Counted from the stretch's first letter, positions 1 through 11,447 are shown. The stretch: 64,000 nt of DNA from Methylobacterium symbioticum (GCF_902141845.1 NZ_CABFPH010000021.1:1-64000), one strand, 5' to 3'. The notes: a model not told the origin generated them from the sequence alone. Numbers and translations: made by a program.

Positions 1-28
1 CCCTCGACACGATCTCGCAGACGCCCGG

Positions 29-105
<77 letters not shown>

Positions 106-112
106 GATCCGC

Positions 113-147
113 AACGGCCCGTCATCCCCCGATGACGGGCCGTTCTG
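113..147 (+). terminator. Hairpin terminator of the initiator tRNA
   Basis: A 14-bp perfect inverted repeat, AACGGCCCGTCATC and its complement GATGACGGGCCGTT, closes a 4-nt loop starting 8 nt after the tRNA CCA end. Only a short T-containing tail follows, so termination strength is inferred from the stem. Confidence 0.75.
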
Positions 148-151
148 CGTT

Positions 152-265
152 TCCGGGATCCCAAAGGGATCATCCCTTTGGCGGGTCGAGGGCAGAGCCC
201 TGGAAGATCTCAGGGCTCCGCCCCGACACCCCGCCCAAGGGACTGGTCCCTTGAGGATCCCCGGA
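152..265 (+). repeat. Three-hairpin intergenic repeat, copy 1
   Basis: About 114 nt made of an outer hairpin (aaaggg/cccttt), a central block with the words GGGCAGAGCCCTGG and GGGCTCCGCCCC, and a last hairpin (aaggga/tccctt), framed by GGATCC-type ends. Related copies occur at 10845, 20953 and, inverted, 25377. It lies between the tRNA terminator and the monooxygenase gene. The unit looks like an intergenic RNA-structured repeat, with no coding potential. Confidence 0.8.
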
Positions 266-311
266 CATGCTAGAGGGTCGTTCCCCATCGAGCCCAGGGA
301 GGCGTTGAGCC

Positions 312-1808
312 ATGCGGATCCTCGCGGAGGCCGACCCGGCCGAGCATCTCGACGTGCTGGTGATCGGTGCCGGGATCTCCGGAATCAGCGCCGGCCATGC
401 CCTGCAGACGCGCTGCCCGGACAAGAGCTACGCGATCCTGGAGGCGCGGGAGGCGCTCGGCGGCACCTGGGACCTGTTCCGCTATCCGGGCCTGCGCTCG
501 GATTCCGACCTCTACACCTTCGGCTTCAGCTTCCGGCCCTGGACCGAGGACAGGTCGATCGCCGACGCCGCCTCGATCCTGGCCTATCTGCGCGAGACCG
601 CCGCCGCCTTCGGCATCGACCGCAAGATCCGCTACCGCCAGCGCGTCGTCTCGGCCGCCTGGAGCACGCCGGAGGCGCGCTGGACCGTCGCGGTCGAGGT
701 CGGGCCGGAGCGGCGACGCCTCACCTATACCTGCGCCTTCCTCTATGTCTGTGCCGGCTACTACGATTACGAGGCCGGCTACCGGCCGGACTGGCCGGGG
801 CTGGAGCGCTTCGGCGGCCGCCTCGTGCATCCGCAGGCCTGGCCGGAGGATCTCGACCATGCGGGGCAGCGGGTGGTGGTGATCGGCAGCGGCGCCACCG
901 CGGTGACGCTGGTGCCGGAGATGGCCAAGACCGCCGCCCACGTCACCATGCTGCAGCGCTCGCCGACCTATATCGTGGCGCTGCCGGCCAAGGACCACAT
1001 CGCCAACTGGATGAGGCGCCGCCTGCCGGCGGCCCTCGCCCACCGGCTCGCCCGCTGGAAGAACATCGCCCTCAGCCTCGCCTTCTACCAGTTCGCGCGC
1101 CGCCAGCCGGAGATGATGACGCGCAAGATCCTCGGCGGCATCCGCGGCCAGCTCGGACCCGATTACGATGTCGGCCGGCATTTCACGCCGCGCTACAAGC
1201 CCTGGGACCAGCGCCTCTGCCTCGCGCCGGACGGCGACCTGTTCAAGGCGATCCGGCAGGGCCGGGCCTCGGTGGAGACCGGCCAGATCGCGCACTTCAC
1301 CGAGACGGGGCTGCAGCTTGCATCCGGCACGCATCTGCCGGCCGACATCGTCGTCACCGCCACCGGACTCCAGGTGAGGATGATGGGCGGGGTGCAGATC
1401 AGCGTCGACGGCCGCACGCCCGACCCGGCGCAGAGCTACCTCTACCGGGGCATGATGCTGAGCGACGTGCCGAACCTCGCCCTGGCCATCGGCTACACCA
1501 ACGCCTCGTGGACGCTGAAATGCGAGCTGACGGCCGGCTTCGTCTGCCGGCTCCTCCGCCGCATGGACGCGACGGGCTCCGCGTGGTGCGTGCCGCGGCG
1601 GGGGGAGGCCGCGGGCGAGGAGCCGCTGATCGGCTTCACCTCGGGCTATATCGAGCGGGCGCGCCACCTGATGCCGAAGCAGGGCGCGTCGCGCCCGTGG
1701 AAGCTCTACCAGAACTACGTGCTCGACCTCGCCGCGCTCCGCTACGGCCGGCTCGACGACGGGGCCCTCACCTTCGGCGGGCGCCGGGAGAAAACCCGCG
1801 CGGCCTGA
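312..1808 (+). CDS. Flavin-containing monooxygenase, Baeyer-Villiger type
   Basis: 498-residue FAD- and NADPH-dependent oxygenase. An FAD-binding GxGxxG (VIGAGISGISAG) lies near residue 17, and a second dinucleotide site VVIGSGATAVTL near residue 195. Between them FGGRLVHPQAWP fits the Baeyer-Villiger fingerprint FxGxxxHxxxWP. The closest characterised relatives are the EthA-like and cyclohexanone-type enzymes, which convert ketones to esters or oxidise S and N atoms; the substrate cannot be read from the sequence. The ATG is chosen because GGGAGG lies about 10 nt upstream and the FAD motif follows at the usual distance. It stands alone, ahead of an unrelated hydrolase gene. Confidence 0.88.
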   Translation: MRILAEADPAEHLDVLVIGAGISGISAGHALQTRCPDKSYAILEAREALGGTWDLFRYPGLRSDSDLYTFGFSFRPWTEDRSIADAASILAYLRETAAAFGIDRKIRYRQRVVSAAWSTPEARWTVAVEVGPERRRLTYTCAFLYVCAGYYDYEAGYRPDWPGLERFGGRLVHPQAWPEDLDHAGQRVVVIGSGATAVTLVPEMAKTAAHVTMLQRSPTYIVALPAKDHIANWMRRRLPAALAHRLARWKNIALSLAFYQFARRQPEMMTRKILGGIRGQLGPDYDVGRHFTPRYKPWDQRLCLAPDGDLFKAIRQGRASVETGQIAHFTETGLQLASGTHLPADIVVTATGLQVRMMGGVQISVDGRTPDPAQSYLYRGMMLSDVPNLALAIGYTNASWTLKCELTAGFVCRLLRRMDATGSAWCVPRRGEAAGEEPLIGFTSGYIERARHLMPKQGASRPWKLYQNYVLDLAALRYGRLDDGALTFGGRREKTRAA

Positions 1809-2049
1809 GCGCCGCGCCCCTCGCGGCAGGGGAGGGGGCTTGTTCGCCGAAGCGCGACGCCGTCCCCGCGCGGCCGGTCGCCTTCCCTGCCGAGGAACAG
1901 GCGGCCCGGTCTGTTCCGGGGCGCGGCCCCGGACCGGGTGCGCCGCGCGCCCGGCTGCGAGAGCATGGGCCGAAACGGGGCATCCGCGTTCCGCGCGACC
2001 GCGCTGGCGGTTGGCGGCGCGGCACAAGCCTCGGGGTCGAGGGAGGACG

Positions 2050-3339
2050 ATGAGAATGCGCGAGACGCTGACGCGGATCCTGGGCGCCGGCCTGATCGGG
2101 CTCGCCCTGGCGGGGGCGCCGGCCCTGGCCTTCGAGCCGGCGCCGCTCGCCGGGGCGGCCGAGCTCGGCTTCGATCCCGGGCGGCTTCAGGCGGTGGCCG
2201 ATCTGGTTCAGCGGGACGTCGGCAGCGGCAAGATCCCGGGCATGGTCCTGATGGTCCTGCGTGACGGCAAGCCGGTCATGGCCCGGGCCTTCGGCGAGCA
2301 GAGCCCGGGCGTGCCGATGCGCCTCGACAGCCTGCACCGCATTGCCTCCACCACGAAGCTCTTCGTCACCACGGCGGCCCTGCGCCTCTACGAGCAGGGC
2401 CGCTTCAAGCTCTCCGATCCGGTGGCGACGCATCTGCCCGAGTTGAAGGATCTCAAGGTCTATGCCGGGTTCGAATCCGCTACGAGCGGCGAGGTGCCGC
2501 CGCCCGAGGCGCCGCGGCGCCCGCCGACGGTGCAGGACCTGATGCGCCACACGGCGGGCCTCACCTATTGGTGGATCGGGCCGGCCAACCCGGTCCGGCG
2601 CAGCCAGCGCGAGCAGGACCTCGAGGGGCTCTACGGCCTGACCGGCCCGGAGATGCTCGCCAAGCTCGCCCAGCAGCCCTTGCTCTACCAGCCGGGCACC
2701 ACCTTCGAGTACTCGATCGCCACCGACGTGCTCGGGCACATGCTGGAGCGCATCGAGGGCAAGCCCCTCGACCGGATCCTGGCCGAGCAGGTGCTGGAGC
2801 CCTTGGGCCTGACCGATACGGTCTGGCAGGTGGACGAGGCGCAGGCCGGCCGCCTCGCCGAGCCCTCGCAGGCGACGCGGGAGAAGGACCCGCTCGCCTG
2901 GGTCTTCACCTGGCTCGACCTGCGGAAAGCCCCGAAGCGCTTCTCGGCCGGGGCCGGCCTCGCCTCCACGGCGGGCGACGTGGCGCGCCTCCTGCAGATG
3001 CTCGCCAATGGCGGCACCCTCGACGGCGTGCGGCTGCTGGCGCCGCGCACCGTGCGCCTGATGCTCCACCACGACCAGCTCAACGGCATCCGCGGCCCGC
3101 GCAACAACGTGGATGACGGCTATGGCTGGAGCCTCGTCAACCCGGTGCGGCTCGCCACCGGCGGCCACACCACGCCCGGCGCGCCGGGCGACCTGTACTG
3201 GGGCGGCATCACCGGGCCGCGCTACATGCTCGACCCGGCCGAGCGCCTGGTGGTGGTGGCGATGTTCCAGGCGCCGAGCCTGCGCGGGCACTACTACGCG
3301 CTGCTGCGGCAGATGGTGTACGGCGCGCTGATGCGGTGA
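2050..3339 (+). CDS. Exported serine hydrolase, beta-lactamase/class C family
   Basis: 429-residue protein starting with a signal peptide (MRMRETLTRILGAGLIGLAL then AGAPALAF). The family nucleophile motif SxxK appears as STTK in HRIASTTKLF, and a tyrosine fitting the YxN/S position is in TFEYSIATD. Members of this fold include penicillin-binding proteins, esterases such as EstB and class C beta-lactamases. Without the usual KTG, activity on beta-lactams should not be assumed, and an esterase or peptidase is as likely. The reading frame is open further upstream, but ATG 2050 is preceded by GGGAGG and begins the signal sequence. Its 3' end faces phosphoglucomutase convergently. Confidence 0.85.
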   Translation: MRMRETLTRILGAGLIGLALAGAPALAFEPAPLAGAAELGFDPGRLQAVADLVQRDVGSGKIPGMVLMVLRDGKPVMARAFGEQSPGVPMRLDSLHRIASTTKLFVTTAALRLYEQGRFKLSDPVATHLPELKDLKVYAGFESATSGEVPPPEAPRRPPTVQDLMRHTAGLTYWWIGPANPVRRSQREQDLEGLYGLTGPEMLAKLAQQPLLYQPGTTFEYSIATDVLGHMLERIEGKPLDRILAEQVLEPLGLTDTVWQVDEAQAGRLAEPSQATREKDPLAWVFTWLDLRKAPKRFSAGAGLASTAGDVARLLQMLANGGTLDGVRLLAPRTVRLMLHHDQLNGIRGPRNNVDDGYGWSLVNPVRLATGGHTTPGAPGDLYWGGITGPRYMLDPAERLVVVAMFQAPSLRGHYYALLRQMVYGALMR

Positions 3340-3349
3340 GGGCGGCGCC

Positions 3350-5137
<1,788 letters not shown>

Positions 5138-5138
5138 T

Positions 5139-5144
5139 TATAAT
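5139..5144 (+). promoter_or_regulatory. Candidate -10 box (TATAAT) for methylmalonyl-CoA mutase
   Basis: A perfect TATAAT stands 51 nt before the mutase start in a very GC-rich spacer. At the -35 distance only GTGGCA is seen, a weak match to TTGACA. No cobalamin riboswitch consensus is visible in the ~50-nt leader. The call rests on the -10 word alone. Confidence 0.35.
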
Positions 5145-5194
5145 GCCGGTCAAGGGGGCCCTCCCGCGGGCTCCGTTACAGCGAGCCCGTTTTG

Positions 5195-7357
5195 ATGTCG
5201 CGCATCCCGAACTTCGCCGAGGTCCCGTTCTCGGGTGAGCCCCTGCCGGCTCCCGCGCCGGTGCTCGGCGAGCCGTGGATGAGCCCGGAGGGCATCCCGG
5301 TGAAGGGCGCCTACGGCCCCGAGGATCGCGCGGGGCTCGAGTTCCTGAACACCTATCCGGGCCTGCCGCCCTATCTGCGCGGGCCCTATCCGACCATGTA
5401 CGTCACCCAGCCCTGGACGATCCGGCAATATGCCGGCTTCTCCACGGCCGAGGATTCGAACGCCTTCTACCGGCGCAACCTCGCGGCCGGGCAGAAGGGC
5501 CTCTCGGTCGCCTTCGACCTCGCCACCCACCGCGGCTACGATTCGGACCATCCGCGCGTCTCGGGCGATGTCGGCATGGCGGGCGTCGCGATCGATTCGA
5601 TCTACGACATGCGGACCCTGTTCTCCGGGATCCCGCTCGACGAGATGACCGTGTCGATGACGATGAACGGCGCGGTGCTGCCGGTGCTCGCCCTCTACAT
5701 CGTCGCGGCCGAGGAGCAGGGCGTGCCGCCCTCGAAACTGGCCGGCACGATCCAGAACGACATCCTCAAGGAGTTCATGGTCCGCAACACCTACATCTAT
5801 CCCCCCAAGGGATCGATGCGGATCATCTCGGACATCTTCGCCTACACCTCGGCCAACATGCCGAAGTTCAACTCGATCTCGATCTCCGGCTACCACATGC
5901 AGGAGGCCGGCGCGACGAACGACCTGGAACTGGCCTACACGCTCGCCGACGGCGTCGAGTACATCAAGGCCGGCCTCGCGGCGGGCCTGACCATCGACCA
6001 GTTCGCCCCGCGCCTGTCCTTCTTCTGGGCGATCTCGACGAACTTCTTCATGGAGGTCGCCAAGATGCGGGCCGCGCGCCTGATCTGGGCGAAGCTCGTG
6101 AAGCAGTTCGAGCCGAAATCGGACAAGTCGCTGCCCTTGCGCACCCATTCGCAGACGAGCGGCTGGTCGCTCACCGCGCAGGACGTGTTCAACAACGTCA
6201 CCCGCACGGCGATCGAGGCGATGGCGGCGACGCAAGGGGGCACGCAGTCGCTCCACACCAACGCCCTCGACGAGGCGCTGGCGCTGCCGACCGACTTCTC
6301 GGCCCGGATCGCCCGCAACACCCAGCTCTTCCTGCAGCAGGAATCGGGCACCACCCGGATCGTCGATCCCTGGGGCGGCTCCTACTATGTCGAGCGGCTG
6401 ACCGCCGACATGGTCGCCCGCGCCTGGGAGCATATCCGCGAGGTCGACAGCCTCGGCGGCATGGCCAAGGCGATCGAGGCCGGCATCCCGAAGCTGCGGA
6501 TCGAGGAGGCGGCGGCCCGCGCCCAGGCCCGCATCGATTCCGGCCGCCAGACGATCGTCGGCATCAACAAGTTCAAGCCCGACGACGAGATGGCGATCGA
6601 GCTCCTGCGCGTCGACAACGGCAATGTGCGGACGCTCCAGATCGACAAGCTCAAGCGCCTGCGGGCCGAGCGCAACCAGTCCGACGTGGACGCGGCGCTC
6701 GCGGCGCTGACCCAGGCGGCGGACGGCACGGGGAACCTGCTCGAACTGGCGGTGAACGCGGCGCGGGCCAAGGCCACGGTCGGCGAGATCTCGGAGGCGC
6801 TGGAGCGGGCCTGGGGCCGGCACCGGGCCGAGATCCGCTCGATCTCGGGCGTCTACAAGCGGGAGGTCGGCGGCATGTCGCCTGTGGTCGAGAAGGTGCG
6901 CGGTCTGGTCGAGGCCTTCGAGGAGAACGATGGGCGCCGCCCGCGCATCCTCGTCGCCAAGATGGGTCAGGACGGCCACGACCGCGGCCAGAAGGTGATC
7001 GCCTCGGCCTTTGCCGATCTCGGCTTCGACGTGGATATCGGGCCGCTCTTCGCCACGCCCGCCGAGGCCGCGCGCCAGGCGGTGGAGAACGACGTCCACA
7101 TCGTCGGCGTCTCCTCGCTCGCCGCCGGCCACCTGACGCTGGTTCCCGAACTCCGGGCGGCGCTGGCCGAGGCGGGCCGCGACGACGTGATGATCGTGGT
7201 CGGCGGCGTCATCCCGCCGGGCGATTACGAGGCCCTCTACGCCGCCGGCGCCTCGGCGATCTTCCCGCCCGGCACGGTCATCGCCGAGGCCGCGGTCAAG
7301 CTGATCGAGGAGCTGAACGGGCGACTCGGCTACGGCACCCGGCAGGCGGCGGAGTAG
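5195..7357 (+). CDS. mcmA: Methylmalonyl-CoA mutase, large (catalytic) subunit
   Basis: 720-residue adenosylcobalamin enzyme that rearranges (R)-methylmalonyl-CoA to succinyl-CoA. In methylotrophs this serves propionyl-CoA assimilation and the ethylmalonyl-CoA pathway. The N-terminal TIM barrel carries the family substrate region ([18 protein letters not shown]) and [12 protein letters not shown]. The C-terminal cobalamin domain has the DxHxxG motif as DGHDRG at residues 593-598, where His595 is the lower cobalt ligand. An in-frame TTG lies one codon upstream, but ATG 5195 gives the expected start [10 protein letters not shown]. The small subunit gene is not in the window. A TATAAT box precedes the gene. 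Confidence 0.95.
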   Translation: MSRIPNFAEVPFSGEPLPAPAPVLGEPWMSPEGIPVKGAYGPEDRAGLEFLNTYPGLPPYLRGPYPTMYVTQPWTIRQYAGFSTAEDSNAFYRRNLAAGQKGLSVAFDLATHRGYDSDHPRVSGDVGMAGVAIDSIYDMRTLFSGIPLDEMTVSMTMNGAVLPVLALYIVAAEEQGVPPSKLAGTIQNDILKEFMVRNTYIYPPKGSMRIISDIFAYTSANMPKFNSISISGYHMQEAGATNDLELAYTLADGVEYIKAGLAAGLTIDQFAPRLSFFWAISTNFFMEVAKMRAARLIWAKLVKQFEPKSDKSLPLRTHSQTSGWSLTAQDVFNNVTRTAIEAMAATQGGTQSLHTNALDEALALPTDFSARIARNTQLFLQQESGTTRIVDPWGGSYYVERLTADMVARAWEHIREVDSLGGMAKAIEAGIPKLRIEEAAARAQARIDSGRQTIVGINKFKPDDEMAIELLRVDNGNVRTLQIDKLKRLRAERNQSDVDAALAALTQAADGTGNLLELAVNAARAKATVGEISEALERAWGRHRAEIRSISGVYKREVGGMSPVVEKVRGLVEAFEENDGRRPRILVAKMGQDGHDRGQKVIASAFADLGFDVDIGPLFATPAEAARQAVENDVHIVGVSSLAAGHLTLVPELRAALAEAGRDDVMIVVGGVIPPGDYEALYAAGASAIFPPGTVIAEAAVKLIEELNGRLGYGTRQAAE

Positions 7358-7401
7358 CAACGGACCTCGTCACGCCCGAAGGATCTCGGGCTTCGCGCCG
7401 C

Positions 7402-7756
7402 ATGAACGATCCGTCGAGACGGGCGCAGGCGCTTCGGCAGCGACAGACCGCCGCCGAGGCGCGGCTGTGGCGGGTCTTGCGGAACGGCCAGCTCAACGGC
7501 TGGAAGTTTCGCCGGCAGCACCCGGTCGGCGAAGCGATCGCCGATTTCGCCTGCATTGCCGCCAATGCTCGTGGTCGAGGTCGACGGCGCCACACACGCG
7601 ACCGAGGCCGAACGCCTTCGGGACGAACGACGGACCGAAGCACTCATGCGGTGCGGCTTCGCGGTCCTGCGCGTCCATAACGTCGACGTCGCAGAGAACC
7701 TTGAGGGCGTCCGCGAGACGATTCTGGCCGCGATCGAGCGGCGGACCAGCCTTTAG
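7402..7756 (+). pseudogene. DUF559 (Vsr-like endonuclease fold) gene, frameshifted
   Basis: Two overlapping frames together spell one DUF559 protein. The first gives RRAQALRQRQTAAEARLW...GWKFRRQHPVGEAIADFACI from ATG 7402. The second resumes with LVVEVDGATHATEAERLRDE and continues to the stop at 7756 (FAVLRVHNVDVAENLEG). The break is a +1 shift near 7553-7561 in ATTGCCGCCAATGCTCG; removing one base joins them. DUF559 proteins share the restriction-endonuclease-like fold with Vsr, and the D and ExDG residues are retained. This is either a recent pseudogene or a sequencing error. It starts 44 nt after mcmA. Confidence 0.8.
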
Positions 7757-7792
7757 GGGACGACGGGTCGAGCGCAGGATCCGCGACAGGCC

Positions 7793-7833
7793 CCCTCTCC
7801 CGTTCGGGAGAGGGTTGGGGTGAGGGGTGAGAC
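7793..7833 (+). repeat. GGGAGAGGG hairpin repeat, copy 1
   Basis: CCCTCTCCCG-TT-CGGGAGAGGG forms a 10-bp stem and is followed by TTGGGGTGAGGGG. This word combination is a widespread intergenic repeat in GC-rich proteobacteria. An inverted copy is at 7893-7930, so the two can also pair with each other across about 60 nt. Confidence 0.75.
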
Positions 7834-7892
7834 CGATCCGGAGAGGTCGCGGCGGCGAGGCGGCTCCGGCCCCGTTCCATCCTGATAATTCT

Positions 7893-7930
7893 CGACCCTC
7901 ACCCTGTCCCTCTCCCGAACGGGAGAGGGG
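7893..7930 (-). repeat. GGGAGAGGG hairpin repeat, copy 2 (inverted)
   Basis: Read on the minus strand it repeats copy 1: CCCTCTCCCGTTCGGGAGAGGG, then an AGGGTGAGGG tail. A third, looser relative (CCCCCTCTGCGGGGGAGGGTGG) follows at 7983-8040, and an isolated one (CCCCTCTCCGCTTCGGGAGAGGGG) is at 39942-39969. Confidence 0.7.
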
Positions 7931-8971
7931 ACCCGCGCCTGATCCGGGCACCGATGGAGAGCTGGAACCGCGCTCTCCCTTCCCCCCTCTGCGGGGGAGG
8001 GTGGCCCCTGCGTCAGCAGGGGTCGGGAGAGGGGTGCGACGGTGCAAGCGGAGGCAGTTGGCCTTCATGCCTGCTCCGCCCCTTCCGGCAGCCGGGTTCC
8101 CCTCTCCCGCCTCACTCCGTTCGGCACCCTCCCCCTCCCAAGTCGGGCCTGCCCAACTTGGGCACGGGCAAGCGGATCTCGGGCAGGCCCGAGATCCGTG
8201 GGGGGAGGGAGGGCGCAGCGCCAGGGCGGAAAGGCCTGCCCTAAGACAAAAAGCTTGACAGACGAGAACAAAACACGTACATCCCAGCCACGCGCTGTCC
8301 CGCGGCGCGACGGGTCCTGCAACCCGCCGCGCCGCGCGCAGGGAGCCCGGGCCGCATGACCACGGCAGGTGAAGGACAGCGCGGCGGTTCCCGCGTCGCC
8401 GGCCGGTCAGCCGGCGCCCCGGGCGCCTCTGCGCGACACAGGGCCGTTCTCGGCGCCAGCCCGGATCAACAACGGGACAGCCCCGATAGTCCGGCCTGCA
8501 CAGGTCGTTGGAACCGATGCCGGGCCCAATACGAGGTCCGGTGCACGACGCTTCAAGTCTGCCGGGGTGAGGCTGGGCGAGCCGGGCAACGGCGCTACGC
8601 AGTCCGCCACGATCGGGGTCGATGCAGGTGAGCAAGAGACCGCGACGCATAGACGGACGAGGCCGGCCACACGCGGCCCCCTCGTCCGCGGGACGCCGGG
8701 GAACTCGGTATCCGTACGCATATGAGTTTGGGTTCCGCGGCGTCCCGCGTCTCCCGCTCCAGCCAAGCCTCCGGCGTCAGCAAGACGCGCGGAGCCGAAG
8801 GCGCGTCGGCCTGTGGCATATCGCCGAGCCCGGTCGATCGGCTCGGGCCCCGCGCTAGCTGCCGCCGCAGCCCCAGTGTCTCGCACGACACGCCCGCCTT
8901 GCCGTCCCGGCCCGAGCGAGGAGGCCCGGCGAAGGGGTCTCGTGCGAGCCGCGCCACCCCCTGCGAGCGCC

Positions 8972-10825
8972 GTGTCGAAACCCATCAGCGACTATGCCGT
9001 CATCGGCGACACCCATTCCACCGCGCTCGTCGCCCGCGACGGATCGGTCGACTGGCTGTGCTGGCCGCGGCACGATTCGCCGGCCCTGTTCCTGAAGCTC
9101 CTCGACGACGTGAAGGGCGGCTTCTGCCGGATCGACCTCGACGGGCTTGAGCGGACCAGCCGGCGCTACGTTCCTGAGACCAACGTCCTGGAGACCACCT
9201 TCGAGACGCGGACCGGCCGGGCGGTGCTCCTCGACCTGATGCCGGTCAACCCGCCCAATACCGAGCCCGAGGAAGGGCCGGACGGGGAGGGGGAGAGCCG
9301 CCTCCTGCGCCTCCTCACCTGCGAAGCGGGCAGCGTCTCCGGCCGCTTCACCGTGCGGCCGACCTTCGACTACGCCCGCTGCGCCTGCACCCCCGTGCAG
9401 GAGGAGCACTGGGTGCTGTTCGAGGCCGGAGCGCAGCGGATCCGGATGAGCGGGGGCGAGCCGCGCGTGGCGGGCGCGGGCGCCGAGAGCCATGTCTCCC
9501 TGCGCGCCGGCGAGAGCAGCTATCTCGTCCTCACCCATGGCGAGGACGGCGACACCGCCGGCATCGACGATTTCGCCACCGCCCGCGCCCGGGTCGAGTC
9601 GACCATCGATTACTGGCGGCGCTGGAGCGCGCGCTGCTGCTATCGCGGCCCCTACCGCGAGACGGTGCTGCGCTCCGCGCTCTGCCTGAAGCTGCTGACC
9701 TACTCGCCCACCGGCGCCATCATCGCCGCCGCGACCGCCGGCCTGCCCGAGGCGGTGCCGGGCGAGCGCAACTACGATTACCGCTTCACCTGGATGCGGG
9801 ACGCGACCTTCACGGTTACCGCCTTCGTGATGCTCGGCTACGTGCGCGAGGCCTCCGAATTCCTGCGCTTCCTGCGCGAGGCGGACGGCAGCTTCGGCCG
9901 GGACACCAAGCTGCTCTACGGCATCGCGGGGCCGATGCCGCCCGAGGAGGCGCTCGACCACCTCGCCGGCTGGAACGGGGTCGGGCCGGTCCTCATCGGC
10001 AACGCCGCCGAGCAGCAGGACCAGCACGACATTTTCGGCGAGCTGATCCGCGCCATCGCCGTCTTCCTGGAGGCGGTGGATTACGACCCGCCCGAGAAGG
10101 TCAACGACCGCCTGCCCGAGGTGCTCGACAACCTCACCCGCCGGGCGCTCGCCGCCCGCGACCAGCCCGACCACGGCATCTGGGAGCTGCGCACGCAGCC
10201 GCGCCACCAGCTCCACAGCAAGGCGATGATCTGGGTGGCGCTCACCGATGCAGCCCGCATCGGCCGCCGCATCGACGGGGTCTCGCCGGAGACGATCGCG
10301 GGCTGGGAGCAGGCGGCCGCCGCGCTCCGCACGGAGTATCTGGAGACCTGCTGGAACCCGGAGCGCAAGGCCTTCGTCGGGGCCTACGGCTCCGACGATC
10401 TCGACGCGGCGGTGCTGCGCGCGGTGCTGTTCGGCGCGATCGACGCGAACGACCCGCGCATGCTGGCGACCCTCGCCACCATCGAGACGGAGCTGGGCGC
10501 GGGCGACCTGATCTACCGCTACCGCGCCCCGGACGGGTTGCGGGGCGAGGAAGCCACCTTCACCCCGTGCGCCTTCTGGCGCGTCGGCTGCCTCGCGCTG
10601 GCCGGCCGCACCCGCGAGGCCAGGGCGGTGTTCGAGCGGCTGATCGGGCGGGGCAACGACCTCGGCCTGTTCGCGGAGGAGATCGATGCCGCCACGGGCG
10701 AGCAGCGCGGCAACGTTCCCCAGGGCTTCTCGCACATGGCGCTGATCAACGCGGCCCTGCGCCTCGAAGCCTGCATCGACCGTTTCGGCCTGCCCGAGGA
10801 GGAGCCGCGCCATGCGGCGGAATAG
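8972..10825 (+). CDS. Glycoside hydrolase family 15 protein (glucoamylase/trehalase-like)
   Basis: 617 residues. Bacterial GH15 enzymes hydrolyse alpha-glucosidic bonds of maltodextrins or trehalose. The N-terminal beta domain starts at ISDYAVIGDTHSTALV with the typical RDGSVDWLCWPRHDSPA. The (alpha/alpha)6 barrel shows YDYRFTWMRDATF, the general acid Glu in GIWELRTQPRHQLHSK and the catalytic base region LGLFAEEIDAATG, then NVPQGFSHMALINA. The GTG at 8972 is chosen because it begins directly before the conserved ISDY; the open frame reaches upstream to 8813 without similarity. No partner gene of glycogen or trehalose metabolism is adjacent, so the natural glucan is unknown. Confidence 0.87.
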   Translation: MSKPISDYAVIGDTHSTALVARDGSVDWLCWPRHDSPALFLKLLDDVKGGFCRIDLDGLERTSRRYVPETNVLETTFETRTGRAVLLDLMPVNPPNTEPEEGPDGEGESRLLRLLTCEAGSVSGRFTVRPTFDYARCACTPVQEEHWVLFEAGAQRIRMSGGEPRVAGAGAESHVSLRAGESSYLVLTHGEDGDTAGIDDFATARARVESTIDYWRRWSARCCYRGPYRETVLRSALCLKLLTYSPTGAIIAAATAGLPEAVPGERNYDYRFTWMRDATFTVTAFVMLGYVREASEFLRFLREADGSFGRDTKLLYGIAGPMPPEEALDHLAGWNGVGPVLIGNAAEQQDQHDIFGELIRAIAVFLEAVDYDPPEKVNDRLPEVLDNLTRRALAARDQPDHGIWELRTQPRHQLHSKAMIWVALTDAARIGRRIDGVSPETIAGWEQAAAALRTEYLETCWNPERKAFVGAYGSDDLDAAVLRAVLFGAIDANDPRMLATLATIETELGAGDLIYRYRAPDGLRGEEATFTPCAFWRVGCLALAGRTREARAVFERLIGRGNDLGLFAEEIDAATGEQRGNVPQGFSHMALINAALRLEACIDRFGLPEEEPRHAAE

Positions 10826-10844
10826 GGCAGGGACCGCCGCCGGA

Positions 10845-10953
10845 TCCGGGTATCCAAAGGCCTCAGGCCTTTGGCGGGTCCAGGGCAGAGCCCTGGAAAA
10901 CCTCAAGGCTTCGCCCCGAGACCCCACCAAAGGGGTGACCCCTTTGGGATCCC
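10845..10953 (+). repeat. Three-hairpin intergenic repeat, copy 2
   Basis: Same architecture as copy 1: CAAAGG-cctcag-CCTTTG, then a GGGCAGAGCCCTGG block, then CAAAGGGG-tga-CCCCTTTG. It fills the space between the convergent GH15 and dUTPase genes, ending 5 nt before the dUTPase stop, so it can act as a terminator for both. Confidence 0.82.
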
Positions 10954-10958
10954 TGACC

Positions 10959-11447
10959 TCAGATACCGCTCGATCCGAAGCCGGCAGTGCCGCGGGCCGA
11001 GCCCGGAGCGGCCTCGACCAGCCTGAGGCGCGGACGGGCGACGCGCGTGAACACGATCTGCGCGATGCGCGCGCCCGGCTCGATCACGATCGGCGCGCCC
11101 GGGACCGGGTTGCGGTTCCAGGCCGAGATCAGGAGCGGACCCTCGTAATCGGCGTCGATCACGCCCGTCCCGTTGCCGAGGACGAGCCCCTCGCGATGGC
11201 CGAGGCCGGAGCGCGGGAAGACGAGGCCGCACCAGGCGGGATCGCCGATCATCAGGCTGCACCCGGCCGGGATCAGGGCGGGCGGTCCCTGCGGGTCGAG
11301 CGAGAGCGGCGCGTCGAGGCAGGCATGCAGGTCGAGGCCGGCGGCGGCCTCGGAGCCCCAACGCGGGAAGCCCCAGCCGGCGAGCCGCGGATCGAGGATC
11401 CGGACCGCCACCTCGGGCAGGTCGGACCCGGAGCGATCCGCGCTCAC
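10959..11447 (-). CDS. dut: Deoxyuridine 5'-triphosphate nucleotidohydrolase (dUTPase)
   Basis: 162 residues. It hydrolyses dUTP to dUMP and pyrophosphate, limiting uracil incorporation and supplying dTMP synthesis. The five trimeric-dUTPase motifs can be followed: AAGLDLHA, PRSGLGHREG, GNGTGVIDADYEG with the catalytic Asp, EPGARIAQIVF and RGTAGFGSSG near the C-terminus. The start is the GTG at 11447, whose GTGA overlaps the TGA of the upstream CoA-lyase gene, so the two are translationally coupled. Compared with standard Dut (~150 aa), it carries a slightly longer N-terminus. Confidence 0.92.
   Translation of the reverse strand: MSADRSGSDLPEVAVRILDPRLAGWGFPRWGSEAAAGLDLHACLDAPLSLDPQGPPALIPAGCSLMIGDPAWCGLVFPRSGLGHREGLVLGNGTGVIDADYEGPLLISAWNRNPVPGAPIVIEPGARIAQIVFTRVARPRLRLVEAAPGSARGTAGFGSSGI

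Larger units (their letters stand above)
7757..8971. other. Gene-poor stretch with inverted repeats
   Basis: No protein I recognise is encoded here on either strand. 7793-8040 holds three GGGAGAGGG-type hairpins (listed separately). 8130-8225 holds two more: CCCAAGT around CGGGCCTGCC, and GGATCTCGGG-CAGG-CCCGAGATCC with a 10-bp stem. The remainder, 8250-8970, has open frames on several strands with no family features and is best read as intergenic or decayed sequence ahead of the GH15 gene. Confidence 0.6.

Noticed and set aside
251..2053. Long open frames antisense to or shifted from the monooxygenase and hydrolase genes
   Set aside because: They are by-products of high GC content: Arg/Ala/Pro-rich, no domains, and they overlap clear genes.
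5145..5194. Cobalamin riboswitch in the mcmA leader
   Set aside because: The leader is only ~50 nt and no B12-box-like GCCACTG word is present.
7757..8260. CRISPR-like array from the repeated GGGAGAGGG elements
   Set aside because: Copies are in mixed orientation, unevenly spaced and self-complementary; no spacers of constant length and no cas genes.
8700..8724. EcfG promoter upstream of the GH15 gene (GGAAC at 8700)
   Set aside because: No CGTT or close variant occurs 16-17 nt downstream.
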